A stretch of 64,000 nucleotides of DNA, taken from NCBI GenBank assembly GCA_003008705.1, contig PDUO01000029.1, forward strand, positions 689,684 through 753,683, read 5' to 3'. Every line of letters begins with the position of its first letter. The stretch's first letter is position 1. A program made the translations under genes and the position numbers. The notes below the pieces were generated by a model. That model saw only the letters and a program-made list of their open reading frames with translations. It ran no database searches and had not been told where the DNA came from. The stretch is from Pezicula radicicola (Eukaryota > Ascomycota > Leotiomycetes > Helotiales > Dermateaceae). Positions 1 to 11,433 of this stretch are shown one piece after another.

Positions 1-2661
1 GCCACTAACCAACTTCTTCTTCATAGATGAGTTACGGTCATCTTCTACTTTACTGAGTTAATGACCAACCTAGCATTAGAAGACCATCAAGTCAACCAAA
101 CTCACCGTTAAAATTTAGCTGTGCACTCCAGCCATAGAGAAGAATTTAACCCGCAAAATGAGTGACTTGTTACCAAAATGCCTCGACTTCTCAATGCTTG
201 AGCCAGTCCAAATTTCGCGGGCCAAAAGTCCGTTACACCATGTGTGAATCAAATATCGTGACAGACCTGCTCTCAAAACCATTGACACACTCAAACCGAC
301 TGAGCGATTGCGTCGAAGACTTCGGCTGCATATCTGTGAGTGCCATTTATCATGACTGACTGATGATGTGTACAGTCTAGACATCGAAGAAGCGGCGGTG
401 CTTTCCTGAGTCGAGAATTGGGGGTGAACCAACCAAGTACTTGCAAGTTGAATTTAGAAGCTCATCCTGAAATAGAAATAGAAATAGATTCTTCTTGTAA
501 CACCGGTAATAGTGCACTATGTTCGACCGCCAGAAACAAACCAATACATGCCTCCACACATAGCTCAGAAGTCTATGAAACCGGTGCATTTGCTAAACTC
601 CATCTATGCCGTACAGAAAAAGAAAGCTGCCATTTGACCTCGATTGGATTGATCAATATTAGCCGCCGCGAAGCATTCCTCTAGGTTGACATTGCTAGTT
701 GGCGCCCTAACCTGCCGCCACTCGGCGATTAGACCAGAATATTTAGAAAGACCATACAATTTTAGCAAGTGCTAAAACAACTTTGCTTTCTCGCTCAGAA
801 CCTATCGTTGTCGCCAATGAGAAGGTTTAGTCAGCGTCAAAATCACTACTCGAAAGAACTTTCTCTCGGTTCTCACAATCTCGTCCAGAGACACGAAGAG
901 CACTGGTGGCGCCTATATATCAGATGGAATTGATCGTCGGGAATTTTTGAGAGCGTTATTTTGTTGGATTTTTGTTAGGATCATGGCCACATCTAAAGCC
1001 GCCAAGATGTGCGATCTCTCAGATCAGCGCCATGGTTGGGGCACACACCAGCACCACCAACCAGCCAACACACTTTATCTTTACTTTAATTTGGCGGGTA
1101 TCGTAGTTGGGGAATTTCAAGAACTGCGAACCGCTTTTTTGAGTGTGATGCCAAGCTTCTTTTTTGAAACGTTTGAAAATTGGAGTTCGCCGGTTTGAGC
1201 TGATGGCTGGTGGGACTTGACGTCGTGATTGTCGTCGGGCGACCAATCTTCCAGGCCCGCGGTCATCATCGGGGTACAAGCAGAGATTACCGGTACCCAA
1301 GCAACAACTCTGTAACCTCGACACTGAAGGGATTGTTGTCGCTGAATTTTGAAGCTGTATCAAGTCATTCATATCCGCCACTCGGGCAACAGAATACGAA
1401 GTCTCAAGCTTCTCTTCGTAGGCGATGTTTAACCTTAGCATTTCGCCATGCTGCCATGTTCAAAACATGTGCGGCATCTCATATTTCTCGTCTTGCTCCT
1501 TCGACAAGTTGCGATTCGTTCCTGGATTCATCCCATTAGCGTCTCCAAAACTGCCATCTCAGCAAAAACCTCCGTGCCAATCTCTCATCGTGAAATCCGA
1601 AGTTTTAGCACTTGCTTGTGCTTGTCTGGATTAAACTTTTTCAGCTGTGATTGTCTGTAACTTGGGGTGGCAGGCCAGTCACGGGGTTCATCGGCGTTAA
1701 TACCCCTGCCATGAAACCCGGGCAGTTTGGGGTGTTGTCGCGAAGCAAAAGGATGAAGCACATCCGTGCCTCACAATCCCCTCGCTTAAATCTCCTTTCG
1801 CCGTAACGACAACCTGCGAACAGCATGAAGGGCCGGCGGCTTGTCAGTGTCCGAATGCACGGTCGACGAGCCCATGATCGGACCAAATTACAGATGGAAA
1901 TGAAGAGATGACAATTGTGAGTGGCAGTGGCGAAGTCATCATGATCGCAAAAGGGGCGAGGCAACCCAAAGCGATAGGGACAGAGATCTCGAGTGAGGTC
2001 GGTCTTGACATAAATGGCCTGCCTCAATTGAATGCGCTGCGCTAGAAAAAAGAACGTCCAAATAAACTTAGACTCATACTTTAAGCCGCAGCTTGGCACT
2101 CGTCCCCTATCAGGTCGGTGCCACTGGGTGCCATCCAATGTTCGTCTAAGCGCTTGGCCTGTCGCCCGTTTGAGCCCATGTTTCGATGAACAGGCTAGCT
2201 CTCCCCTCTCCCATCTCCGACCTCGCCATTGAGCTCCCCNCCCCCCCCCCCCTGGCTCTTCATTCCCAAGCCTTGGTCCGTTCCATGGTAGTACCACATG
2301 CTCAACAACACAGCCTACAGCATCCGCATTTCAGAAAACAAGGGTCTGTATTAGAGTAAGCAGATCATTCACGCAAGTTCCACATTCTTATTTATGCCTT
2401 GCCCACCCCCATTCGAGTATCTCTCTCCTTAGCCCAGACAAACAAAATCTTCTCAGTTTCTCTCTTCTCTTCTCTTCTGAACTCTTTCTTCAGCCTCATT
2501 AATTTCTCTCGCTTCAATTTTTATACTACCTAATTGTCGGCCAGTACGACACCAGCGCTAGTCGCCTTTACTTTCAGAAAACTCTCACATTCGTTTTTGA
2601 GAAGAAACAGTCCTTTTTCGCCCCATCAAATCATCAAATCATATTCCAATTAACCGCCAAT
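1..2661. other. Intergenic, no supported gene
   Basis: I see no protein-coding gene here. Several open frames exist on both strands, but none has a recognisable domain, a start context or splice structure. A poly-C run with an ambiguous base (N at 2240) marks uncertain sequence. From about 2446 to 2520 there is a strong pyrimidine (CT) tract followed by a leader ending at the start codon at 2662; this is the usual look of a fungal promoter/5' leader and probably belongs to the cupredoxin gene downstream. Confidence 0.6.
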
Positions 2662-3484
2662 ATGCAATTCACCAGCTTCGCCCTCGCTGCCATGAGCATC
2701 AGCAGCGCCTTTGGTATATCTCTCCATACCGGTATTTTCAAGGCGCCAATAACTAACAAGTATCATAGCTGCTACAACCGTCCACGTCGTCAGAGTCGGC
2801 AGCACGAACGGAACTCTGAAATACTTCCCTGATTCCGTCACGGCCGCAGTAGGAGATATGGTACAATTTCAATTCGCACCAGCCAACCACACCGTCACAC
2901 AATCAACCTTCGATCAACCCTGCCAACCTGTCTCCATGAACAGCAACGTAACTGGAATCTACTCTGGATTCATGCCAGTAACTGCTAGCGCCACCTCAAC
3001 TCCTACGTACACAATCCTGGTTAACAGCACTACACCAATGTGGCTATACTGTTCGCAAGGAAAGCATTGCCAGGCTGGAATGGTTATGGTCGTTAACGTC
3101 AAGTAAGCTCCATATTTTCATCTCATCTCAAATCCTAAGAACAACCTTAAAACAAACATGAAACAAAACTGGAGCATCAGAACATCAAGCTAATATTTTT
3201 CTTTCTCCAGCCCAACAGCAAACGCAACCCGCACATTAGCCAACTATGCCGCTCTCGCCGCAAAGGCAACTGCCAACCTCGCCCCAGGAACTTCAGTCAC
3301 AAACGGAACCTCAGGATCGCAAGCCGGAACTGCTTCCGGAACTACTTCATCATCCGGCTCAGAAGCCACAGCTTCAGGAACCGCCAAATCCAACTCTACA
3401 TCCGCTGCTACCACCTCATTCCAAGTTTCAGAAGCCATTACCTTCTCTGGTCTCTTGGCTATCGGTATGGCTCTTTTCATCTAG
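2662..3484 (+). CDS. GPI-anchored extracellular cupredoxin (serine-rich)
   Basis: Predicted secreted, cell-surface blue-copper-type protein. Three exons: 2662-2713, 2769-3102 and 3211-3484; introns 2714-2768 (branch CTAAC) and 3103-3210. The N-terminus MQFTSFALAAMSISSAFG is a signal peptide. The next ~110 residues form a cupredoxin fold: VVRVG near the start, a histidine in ANHTVTQ, and a terminal loop WLYCSQGKHC..GM that supplies Cys, His and Met, the type-1 copper ligand order. An Ala/Ser/Thr-rich stalk follows, ending in a hydrophobic tail (TFSGLLAIGMALFI) that fits GPI attachment. Proteins of this fungal extracellular serine-rich family are known from cell walls; their substrate is mostly unknown. 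Copper binding is inferred from the ligands, not shown. Confidence 0.88.
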
Positions 3485-5093
3485 ATTGCATTTTAGAATT
3501 TGGATGAAAGAGTTGGAGAGAAAGAAAAAATTTGTTCTCGAATGGAATGTGTGGGTTTTTCTTTTGGAGTTGGAAGAGATGGTGCATAACTACCTTTACC
3601 TTGGATGGTATCATGGTGATGAAATGAATTATTCATGCAGTATATATACTTGCGAACTTTTTAGTGGTTGTGTTAGTTAATTTTGGTTGGTTCGTGTTTG
3701 TACCTTATATACCTCACATATGAGGCTTATTCCGCGCTTGAAGACGCGATGAGGAGGAAAATATAACTATTTTTGAGGTTCAAATACTTTTCTACTGTTT
3801 TCGTTGTGTGATGGATGCTTAAAGCCTTTCGGTGCATGATGCCTTGGTACTTTAGTGTAGGGGGCTGACAAACTAATACAAAATAGAGGTCGCCAGATGT
3901 TCGAACTTACCAAAAGGTTCCATACAGGAAATAAATGTCTCATACCTTAGTATATCACTTTGTGGTTTACTATGTTTTCACTTTACAGAATTAAGCACTT
4001 CTGTTACTTGCCTTCTAGAAATTGAAATAACTTCCGTAGAATACAGTCACTGCTACGTGGTCATACATCATATCTAAGATCTAAGAGTTTAAAGTAATAG
4101 GTACATTTTTACTTAATTTGTTAAGCTCAAGTATTTGATTTAAAGCTCCCTTTAACTAGTATCATTACGTCGAATGGTTACAACGAGTAACATATAGCGT
4201 GGGAATAGAGTTGTATTCTACAAAAAGTAAAAACTCAAAATAGCCTACTTAAGATGGCAGTCACACAACTATACTAGGACACAGCTAAGAAGATAATTAT
4301 GTATTAGAAGATTACAGGTAAAGTTAACATCTCAAGTATACCCTGATTCCCTGAGATTAAGTGCTGATGTACAGAATCATAATCTGACAAAATTCTTTGC
4401 ACGGTTTATATTCTACATACTCAAAAGGGGTTTTGGGAGTATTTACCTCGACCTCATGAAGATAAACAGAGTCACAAATTTTGACAATCATGTCATCAAC
4501 TTACAGTGTGCATCATAGTGTTTAAAAAGATCTCACCAAAACAAAAGGTTAAATCTTAGTTCAAAAGAGCAGGTTTACCAACCTAAAGCTTTAGATATAC
4601 TAGATTATAAGTCGCCAAGAATATAATTGAACAGGCTTTTGTTTTCTTTGGGTTACTATCACGCGGGTGGACTTGCCAGATTGGTTGTATAGGACTGTTT
4701 TTTATTGTTTTATCTACTCGGGCACAGCTGTATCGATTTACAGGTATTTAATCTCGTTGTCTAGTGGAGTTTTAGCCAGTTGCCTTTTCTATAACTTTGC
4801 ACTTAATAGATCTCGCTAGGTAGACAAGCGAGCTATGTAGCAGATACTTAGTATCAACAAAAGAGTTGCTTTAGGTAACAGTGATTGGGTACAGTTACAA
4901 AATTAGGAACTGCCATCAGTTTATAGGCTTGCTTATCGCCGTTACTTGGTATGTTTGGCATTGAAAAGATGTAAGAACTAAGGTAAATATGGATTTACAA
5001 TGTTGGGGGTTAACTTTCATTCATCATGTGAATCAATGTTTCTCTTCACAGATTACGCACCACTGTAAAGTTGATATGCATCACCAAGATTAA
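3485..5093. other. Intergenic, AT-leaning, no gene seen
   Basis: No coding frame of note. The sequence becomes moderately AT-rich after about 3700 with many stops in all frames. The right end borders a degraded aldo/keto reductase fragment, so part of this stretch may be the unrecognisable remainder of that dead gene. Confidence 0.5.
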
Positions 5094-5381
5094 TTGATAT
5101 GCCGAATCAAAACGTTGTACACAGTTCACCACCTGAAATGCAATATCGAGGCTCTGGAACTTGATCTCTCAGAGCATGATATCGAAGAGCTTGAGTCTGC
5201 AGTACCATTCGACTTTGGGTATCCACATTCTTTCGTATCAGGAAACCGCTCTAAACAGATTTCTTCCTCGAACCCAGCATCTTTTATCCATCTCTACTGC
5301 TTCTTCGATGGAGTTGAAGATGCCAAGGTAGGTTGTCTGAAGATCCATGTGCTTCTTCACATTGCACATAAATTGGCTTGA
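5094..5381 (+). pseudogene. Aldo/keto reductase C-terminal fragment
   Basis: The reading HLKCNIEALELDLSEHDIEE, then ELESAVPFDFGYPHSF, matches the C-terminal part of fungal aldo/keto reductases of the norsolorinic-acid/aryl-alcohol reductase type, where (V)xHLKxNIEAL is followed by an acidic helix and FDxGFPHxF. The end (YCFFDGVEDAK) also fits the family tail. The TIM-barrel body with the catalytic Asp/Tyr/Lys/His is missing upstream, and the residues before HLK (IKTLYTVH) no longer fit the usual VGGRK strand, so an indel lies there. It is therefore read as a gene remnant. The recognisable homology runs to about 5330; the frame stays open to 5381. Alternative: the last exon of a gene with very long or unusual introns, which I consider unlikely. 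Confidence 0.6.
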
Positions 5382-6159
5382 CTGACTCCTGTATAGCCAA
5401 TTCGTACAAAACATTAGAAGAATGCCTGGACGGTCCAGCTAGCTTCCTCGCAGAGCGCAGCAGTTACAGAAGTAGATAGGTACGGTCTTACAGTCTTGCG
5501 CCGTGAAGACTTTTAAGACTCGTTTACGCTTTATTTCTTTATTTGCTCCTACGCTAGAACTTAAGAAGGCAGATAGATCCTTAATCTACAATTTACTATA
5601 GAATATTATTCCCTTTAAAGAAAGACTCTTCCTCAAACGCTTGAATCCAAACGTTTCATGGGTGTCCTTGCTAGGTGCTGCAAACATGAGAAAGACTGTG
5701 GATCTGTGCTACTTCTTCTAAATAGTCCTAGAGGCTCGAACAGAAGTTCGAGATCAAAGAGCAGCAATGTTCGAAGCGTTGACTTGAACTGGTAAGAAAA
5801 CACTGAACAGAGAAAGAGACTAGTAAAGTCGTGCCTATTTTAAGGGAAATATAGGATAAAGTTGTCTAGTCCTTGAGACTGAGTGTCAAGCCGAAAACAT
5901 GAATTAGAACGATTGCTCTTCGCCCATATAGTTTGGCAACAAAAAAATAACAACTCACTTTGAGGGTGATTCCAAACACACTCCAAAACATAAAGAGCAC
6001 CCTATGCGCTGGGATAATAACGATTTCATAAAGATAGAACTATTTCCGTCCAGGCCTCCTACCAACCACCTAGAAATACATTTTTCCTTTACCCCTACCA
6101 TGTACAGTACAATGACAACATCCCCACCCAAATCATACAGCACATATCAATCCCAATCA
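5382..6159. other. Intergenic, no gene seen
   Basis: No supported feature. The right part will contain the 3' untranslated region of the minus-strand MAPR gene that ends at 6160. Confidence 0.5.
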
Positions 6160-6989
6160 TCACTTCTCAGCCGGAGGACTCCTCTTCTTCCTCCCCTTCT
6201 CAGCCTTGGGACACAAGGTAGGAGCGGGACCCTTAGTTTCCCACCCCTTCTCCCTCTTCACCTGCCCAACAGCATGATACTTCGTACTAGTAGCAAAGAA
6301 CTCAGTCCAATGCCTCAACGCCTTATCCACCTCCTGCTTCGCCTTTTTCTTCTCCTGTTGCTTCAAAATCTTCAACTGTCCACTAGAATACAAAGAATCG
6401 ATTTCAGGGTCGTCAATAGGTAGGAACATGGTTTCGACACCGCGCATATCGGGGACTCTGTCGACATCGAAACAGTTCGTTACGAAGGCTCGAGATGCGT
6501 CCACGCCTGCGAAGAAATGGTATGATCCGCCTGGTCCATAGTGACGGCGCCCGGCGGAGACATCGTAGATTGTCCCGTTGATGGCGAGGTAGAGGGGAAG
6601 TTCGGGGTTCGTGCCATCGTACTTCTTTAGGTCTGCATCTGTGAGTTGCTGTGGTCCGTCCTATATGAATTTATTCACGATCAGTTGTTGTGCCTTAGTG
6701 GGATAGGGGATATTTATTGACTTACAATCCAAGACTTGATGACATCTAGACGAGTAAAGCTGGGCCGTTTGATGTTCCAAAAGAATGACTCTTTAGTTAC
6801 GAAGTAGGAGAGGGCGCTGGACGCCAGAAGGAGGAAGACTAAGGTACGGGATATTTCGAGAATGGCGCGAGAGATCGGAGAGCTGTCTTCTGCTTTGGCA
6901 AGGTCATTTGCAGAGACGTTCTTGGATTTCTTCTCCTGCTCTTTGGGTGATGATGCCGATGGCACAGCTCGTTGCCGTACGTCTGACAT
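6160..6989 (-). CDS. MAPR/Dap1-like cytochrome b5-domain membrane protein
   Basis: Two exons on the minus strand, 6726-6989 and 6160-6660, with intron 6661-6725 (GTAAGT donor); 254 residues. A charged N-terminus is followed by one membrane segment at about residues 43-63 (LEISRTLVFLLLASSALSYF). Then comes a cytochrome-b5-like domain: LTDADLKKYDGTNPELPLYL, AINGTIYDVSAG, YGPGGSYHFFAGVDASRAF. These are hallmarks of membrane-associated progesterone receptor/Dap1 proteins, which bind haem through tyrosine and support sterol-pathway P450 enzymes in the ER. The C-terminus is a lysine-rich, coiled-coil-like tail (KQQEKKKAKQEVDKAL), longer than in yeast Dap1. I chose the ATG at 6989 (MSDVRQRA); an in-frame upstream start would only add a leader-like stretch. 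The family is clear; the exact partner P450 is not. Confidence 0.9.
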
Positions 6990-7631
6990 TTTTAAAGGGG
7001 TTGGTGAGAGAAAAGAGGAGCTGAGGCGTCGGGAGAAGAAGAGGTGTTCCTTCAAAGTATATAAGGCTATTCAGCGGAGCCGAGGCTTGTATCGCAGTCG
7101 ATCGTCATTTCTTAAGCCTCGTCGATTGGGAGCAAGTGGATTACGAATTACGGCTCTACGAGTACGAATTTTGAAGATCCTTTCTCACGGCATCCCCGTG
7201 CTATCCGGGAGGGGAAGGAATTGAAATGTTTCGGAGGTTTGGGGAAACAAGGACGACTCTTGGAAGAAGACTGTGGCTATAGCTAACTATCATATAGCAC
7301 AGCTCGATGCACCCGCCGGCTAAACACAACGTTGGATTGCGAGGATAGAGTCGATTCTGAGATGGGTATATTCTGCCTGCATCCTTTTCGTCAGGTTAGG
7401 TATTTGTCATGAATGTCGGCATCTAAGCATGAACTTGATCAAAGGCTTCTGGAGGTTAATAGTAGGCGAGCTACGCTTTGGGCGCGCTTCTTCTGCAACT
7501 GGTATTCCAGTATTGATGCTCTCCTCTCCAAGAAAAACAATCCAACTCATTCTCGTTCAAAATGTCAGTTCTCACCACACTCCCTCAGCCAAGCTAGATG
7601 CAGTCAAATCACGAATTCCTAGTCACTTGTA
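6990..7631. other. Upstream region of the MAPR gene, no gene seen
   Basis: This holds the promoter of the minus-strand MAPR gene. Open frames on the plus strand are antisense or short and show no domain. A short frame beginning at 7564 (MSVLTTLPQPS) in a good start context ends almost at once. Confidence 0.4.
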
Positions 7632-7790
7632 ATGCCTCCCATTCATGTGTTGCAAGAGCACTTCGATTGGATATGCTACACCGAAAAAGAGATCCGTAAA
7701 AAGTCCATCGCAAATGCCCAACCCCATACCCTTTTCCGCCGTATCTACCCCATGGTGGATTCCGAGGGCAGAGTGGTCATGACACCGTAA
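7632..7790 (+). CDS. Possible small protein of 52 residues
   Basis: An ATG at 7632 opens a 52-residue frame (begins MPPIHVLQEHFDWICYTEKE, ends GRVVMTP) that stops at 7788-7790, only 15 bp before the 3' end of rps25 on the other strand. It has balanced amino-acid composition and no low complexity, which is more protein-like than the surrounding random frames. I do not recognise the family. It could be the last exon of an upstream gene, a small gene in its own right, or chance. Confidence 0.25.
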   Translation: MPPIHVLQEHFDWICYTEKEIRKKSIANAQPHTLFRRIYPMVDSEGRVVMTP

Positions 7791-7805
7791 AAGCAGTTTT
7801 CGAAT

Positions 7806-8403
7806 TTATTCCGCGTCAGCGATTGCGCGAGCTGTCCAGAAATTAGCGGGAGATCCTCCGAAGATTAATACCAGGCCACATACTGTAGATTTGCAACTTG
7901 CTGTGTCCAACAACCTTCTTGATCTGTCCCTTCTCCTCCAAATCTGCCAAACATCTCCGTGCGAGCGATCCATTGATCTTTAGTCTGTCGACGAGTGTGG
8001 CGACTGTGATGAGACGGTATGACTGGACATCCTTGTAGAGCTTATCGGAGGTGGCCTTGTCGAGGATAACAGCGTGTTGGGCCTTGTCCTTAACTGTATT
8101 GCAAAAGATCATCAGCCACTGTCCCAGAGTATTGCATCTCTGCTGGAGCCAGAAGATTCCGTACCCTTTCCCTTTGACCACTTCTTCTTTTGCTTCTTTG
8201 CGCCGGTGTTTGCTGGTGCCTATGCATCATCATCAGCCATGCGCTCCAGTATATTTCTTTGTCTCCGTAGATGGTCCAGATGCTTGAGAGGGGTAAATCA
8301 GTGGCACCGAGGCAATTGCCATTGTTGACAGATTGAGAATCCCCTCATTCGCGCTTCTGGACTCGTCTGGGAACGACAGAATTTTAAAAGGGTTCCTCAC
8401 CAT
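7806..8403 (-). CDS. rps25: 40S ribosomal protein S25
   Basis: Component of the small ribosomal subunit, near the head, involved in tRNA and IRES contacts. Four exons on the minus strand: 8401-8403 (the ATG alone), 8165-8219, 7884-8093 and 7806-7831; introns 8220-8400, 8094-8164 and 7832-7883. Spliced length is 97 residues, normal for a fungal S25. The N-terminus MAPANTGAKKQKKKW is basic; the body has KVKDKAQHAVILDK, YKDVQSYRLITVATLVDRL and KINGSLARRCLADLEEKG; the end is QIYTRAIADAE. The last nine codons exist only after splicing the 52-bp intron. The ATG-only first exon (ATG followed by GTGAGG) is supported by the TAG acceptor before GCACCAGC and by the family start MAP. It faces rps5 with 258 bp between start codons. 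Confidence 0.93.
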
Positions 8404-8661
8404 GATGAACGATTTGTGTGAATGTCGTTGGTCGGATCGTTGGCGTTTCGAGATAGAGATTTGGAGAGATTTCTCAAATGTCGCGCTTAGGGCTTTTCGG
8501 TGGGTGGAATTCTCGCTTGCAGCCCAACCGGGTTTAGCGCCCAGCGGCACACTCCAAATCTTAGCGCCATAATTTTCAAAATCCATAGGCGAAGTTTCCA
8601 AAATTGATCTCGACGTCGCCGACAACTAACCACCAACAATCGCCAAATTCAACCGCCCAAC
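8404..8661. promoter_or_regulatory. Shared divergent promoter of rps25 and rps5
   Basis: Only 258 bp separate the two ribosomal-protein start codons, which point away from each other, so both promoters must lie here (rps25 elements could extend into its first intron). A TTAGGGCTTTTCGG stretch near 8488 contains a TTAGGG core similar to telobox/Tbf1-type sites known from ribosomal-protein promoters in some fungi; that assignment is inference. Short C/A-rich leaders precede each ATG, as is normal for highly expressed fungal genes. Confidence 0.6.
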
Positions 8662-9586
8662 ATGTCTGACAGCGGAGATATTGAAGTTGAGGTCAACGAT
8701 AGCTACCAGGTGCTGCCAAAGGATGTTGTTGCCGAGATTGGTATGTCTGCGACAATTCCAGGACCTCTGGGGCTTCCAAGAGGGGCACTTGACCTCAAAG
8801 TGCGAGGAATTTCAATATGCACTTGATACTGACAGAAGGCGCGCAGGCTCCATCAAGCTCTTCAACAAGTGGTCCTACGAGGATGTCGAGATCCGCGATA
8901 TCTCTTTGACGTAAGCAATTCCCATGCGACACCCTGGACGAAGCACAGCACAATCAATTTTGGAGGAATCATTGGGGAGCATAAAGGATGGAAACGTACG
9001 CAAGGACATTCTTGCTGACTTTCAATTCAACAGCGATTACATTCAGATCCGCGCACCAGTCTACATCTCCCACTCCGCCGGACGATACGCACAGAAGCGA
9101 TTCAGAAAGGCACAATGCCCAATCATCGAGCGTCTTACCAACTCCTTGATGATGAACGGCCGCAACAACGGAAAGAAGCTGATGGCTGTCCGCATTGTTG
9201 CACACTCCTTCGAGATCGTACGTCGAAATCAGCATACAAAAATATTGGCGAGGGACTGACATCTGTAGATCCACATCATGACCGACCAGAACCCCATCCA
9301 GGTCGCCGTTGATGCCATTGTCAACTGCGGACCCCGCGAAGATTCCACCCGTATCGGATCAGCTGGTACCGTCCGTCGTCAAGCCGTCGATGTCTCCCCT
9401 CTCCGCCGTGTCAACCAGGCTATCGCCCTCCTTACCATCGGTGCCCGTGAAGCCGCTTTCCGTAACGTCAAGTCAGTAGCTGAGTGCCTGGCTGAAGAAT
9501 TGATCAACGCTGCAAAGGGAAGCAGCAACTCCTACGCCATCAAGAAGAAGGATGAGTTGGAGCGTGTTGCCAAGTCTAACCGGTAA
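8662..9586 (+). CDS. rps5: 40S ribosomal protein S5 (uS7)
   Basis: Small-subunit ribosomal protein of the uS7 family, which sits at the mRNA exit/E site. Four exons: 8662-8740, 8847-8910, 9034-9217 and 9269-9586; introns 8741-8846, 8911-9033 and 9218-9268, all GT-AG. Spliced length is 214 residues, typical for eukaryotes. Diagnostic stretches are [73 protein letters not shown] and [17 protein letters not shown], ending [18 protein letters not shown]. The start at 8662 follows a C/A-rich leader (CCCAACATG). Nothing is odd in the protein. It pairs head to head with rps25. Confidence 0.96.
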
Positions 9587-10113
9587 GGGATGGTTGTTGT
9601 TTGCATGGGACGGGGTTTCGATTTGCGTTACGGCTGGGCTATTGGTTGCATTCTTGTCATATACTGGCCTAGATGAATGCTAATCCAAGGAAATCAAAAT
9701 TCTCACACTGTTATGGATCCACAGTACGCAATGTTTGTTGCGCTCATACTGGTGGTGTTATTCGAGGGTGAATTTAGGAGGTGCGCTAGCAATTAAGGTT
9801 AAAGCACGTGGAATCGAACTCGTCGAACTTTCTATTCCACATTCCTTTGATGTGTCGCATACAGACCACTTGGCTCAATATTCAGTAAGGAGGATACCGC
9901 GACTGACGCCTGCCCCTCCCCCTCTCTTTATTTTTCACATAAATATTTCCCTTCAGTCGTTCTTTGTCGTCTCTCGAATCTTTCCCTTCCGTAAGTTACC
10001 CAGTCGAGCCAGTCACTCATTGTCGAGCATCTTCTATTTTTTCATGAGCTGTCTGCCCTATTACACTCACTTATTTCAATCGTTAAAAATAATTCATTAA
10101 ATCACTCATTAAG
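9587..10113. other. Intergenic, promoter of the aspartic protease
   Basis: No gene seen. A CT-rich tract (about 9905-9990) and an A/T-rich leader lead to the start at 10114. Confidence 0.5.
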
Positions 10114-11433
10114 ATGGCGCCGTCATTCAACTTTGCAGCAACAACTGCTCTTGCTATATTTGCTTCTTCTCTCATCTCGGCAGCACCAACCAATGGCCCT
10201 ATGTCAACTTCACAAGGCTATAAAATCTCAATTCCCCAGGTTCAGAACCCTAAGTACAATGAAACTACTGGGGGGTTGATGGGACCAAATGCCTACAAGT
10301 TTTCACTATCGAAGTACGCCAAATATGCACCCAGTGGAATACCAATCAATGAGAATGTTCTGGTTTCAAAACCACCATCTCTCAAAGGCAGTGTAGTAGC
10401 CAATGTCCCATATATTGGCTACGACCGCGAGTACCTGTGTCAAGTGGATATCGGAAACCCAGCACAGAGTTTGCCGCTTGATTTTGACACCGGATCCTCA
10501 GACTTGTAGGTTATCTTTCAGTCGGAAATATGACACAGCAGAGCTAATGACCACAGATGGGTCTTCTCAACGGACACTCCCAGGTCCCAAGTGACCCTCG
10601 GAAAAGCAATCTACAACCCTAAAGCCAGCAAAAACTCCGCTCTGATCCCAGGCGCCACCTGGTTCATCAGCTACGGTGACACCTCTTCTTCAGGCGGAGT
10701 CGTGTATAAAGATATTGTCAGTCTTGGCGGTCTTTCCGTGAGCTCTCAAGCTGTCGAGTCCGCCAAACACGCCTCAACGAGCTTTGTCCAGGACGCCGCA
10801 TCTTCCGGCCTGCTAGGTCTTGCCTTCAGCACCATCAACCAGGTCCGACCAACACCGCAAAAGACCTGGTTCGATAACATCAAATCGTCTCTTGCCGCAC
10901 CCTTATTTACTGCCAATCTGAACAAGCAGGCGCCTGGCACCTACAACTTTGGCTATATCGATACTAAAAGTTATATTGGAAATATCAATTATGTCGCAGT
11001 TAACCCATGGTCGTATGGGTTATGGCAATTCACTTCTTCTGGATATGGCATTGGATCCGCTAATTTCAACAAAATTCCTATATCGGCAATAGCAGATACC
11101 GGAACTAGCCTCCTCCTGCTTCCCCAATCCATCGTAGCAGCCTACTACGCTGCTCTACCAAATAGCTTCTACACAACTCAACTCGGCGCTTACATCTATC
11201 CATGTTCTCAAACTCCTCCATCCTTTACCTTCGGTATCGGAAACGCTAGACAGGTTATCCCTGGTGATTATATGAATTATGGCCAAGTCGGTAGTGGCTA
11301 TTGCTATGGAGGGATTCAGAGTCAGGGGAACTTACCATTTTCCATCTTTGGGGATATTGCTTTGAAGGCTCAATTTGTGGTTTTTGATATGGGCAATTTG
11401 AGGTTGGGATGGGCTGGGAAGGGGGCTAAGTAA
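10114..11433 (+). CDS. Secreted pepsin-type aspartic protease (A1)
   Basis: Acid endopeptidase of the aspergillopepsin/penicillopepsin group, expected outside the cell. Two exons, 10114-10505 and 10557-11433, with intron 10506-10556 placed between the codons of the first active-site motif (DTGSSDL / W); 422 residues. A signal peptide (TTALAIFASSLISAAP) is followed by a propeptide of roughly 70 residues. Catalytic aspartates lie in DFDTGSSDLW (about D125) and IADTGTSLLLLP (about D311). The flap tyrosine is in WFISYGDTSSSGG. Two cysteines (YIYPCSQ and SGYCYGG) can form the conserved C-lobe disulfide, and the C-terminus (FDMGNLRLGWAGKG) is the family end. An extra Cys (YLCQVDIG) sits near the first motif. 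Substrate is unspecified protein. Confidence 0.94.

Noticed and set aside
2230..2252. Poly-C run with an ambiguous base
   Set aside because: Most likely a sequencing or assembly ambiguity in a homopolymer, not a biological signal.
1641..2297. Long open frame on the minus strand (218 codons)
   Set aside because: It spans the poly-C run with an N, has no start context, motif or splice structure, and its composition looks random.
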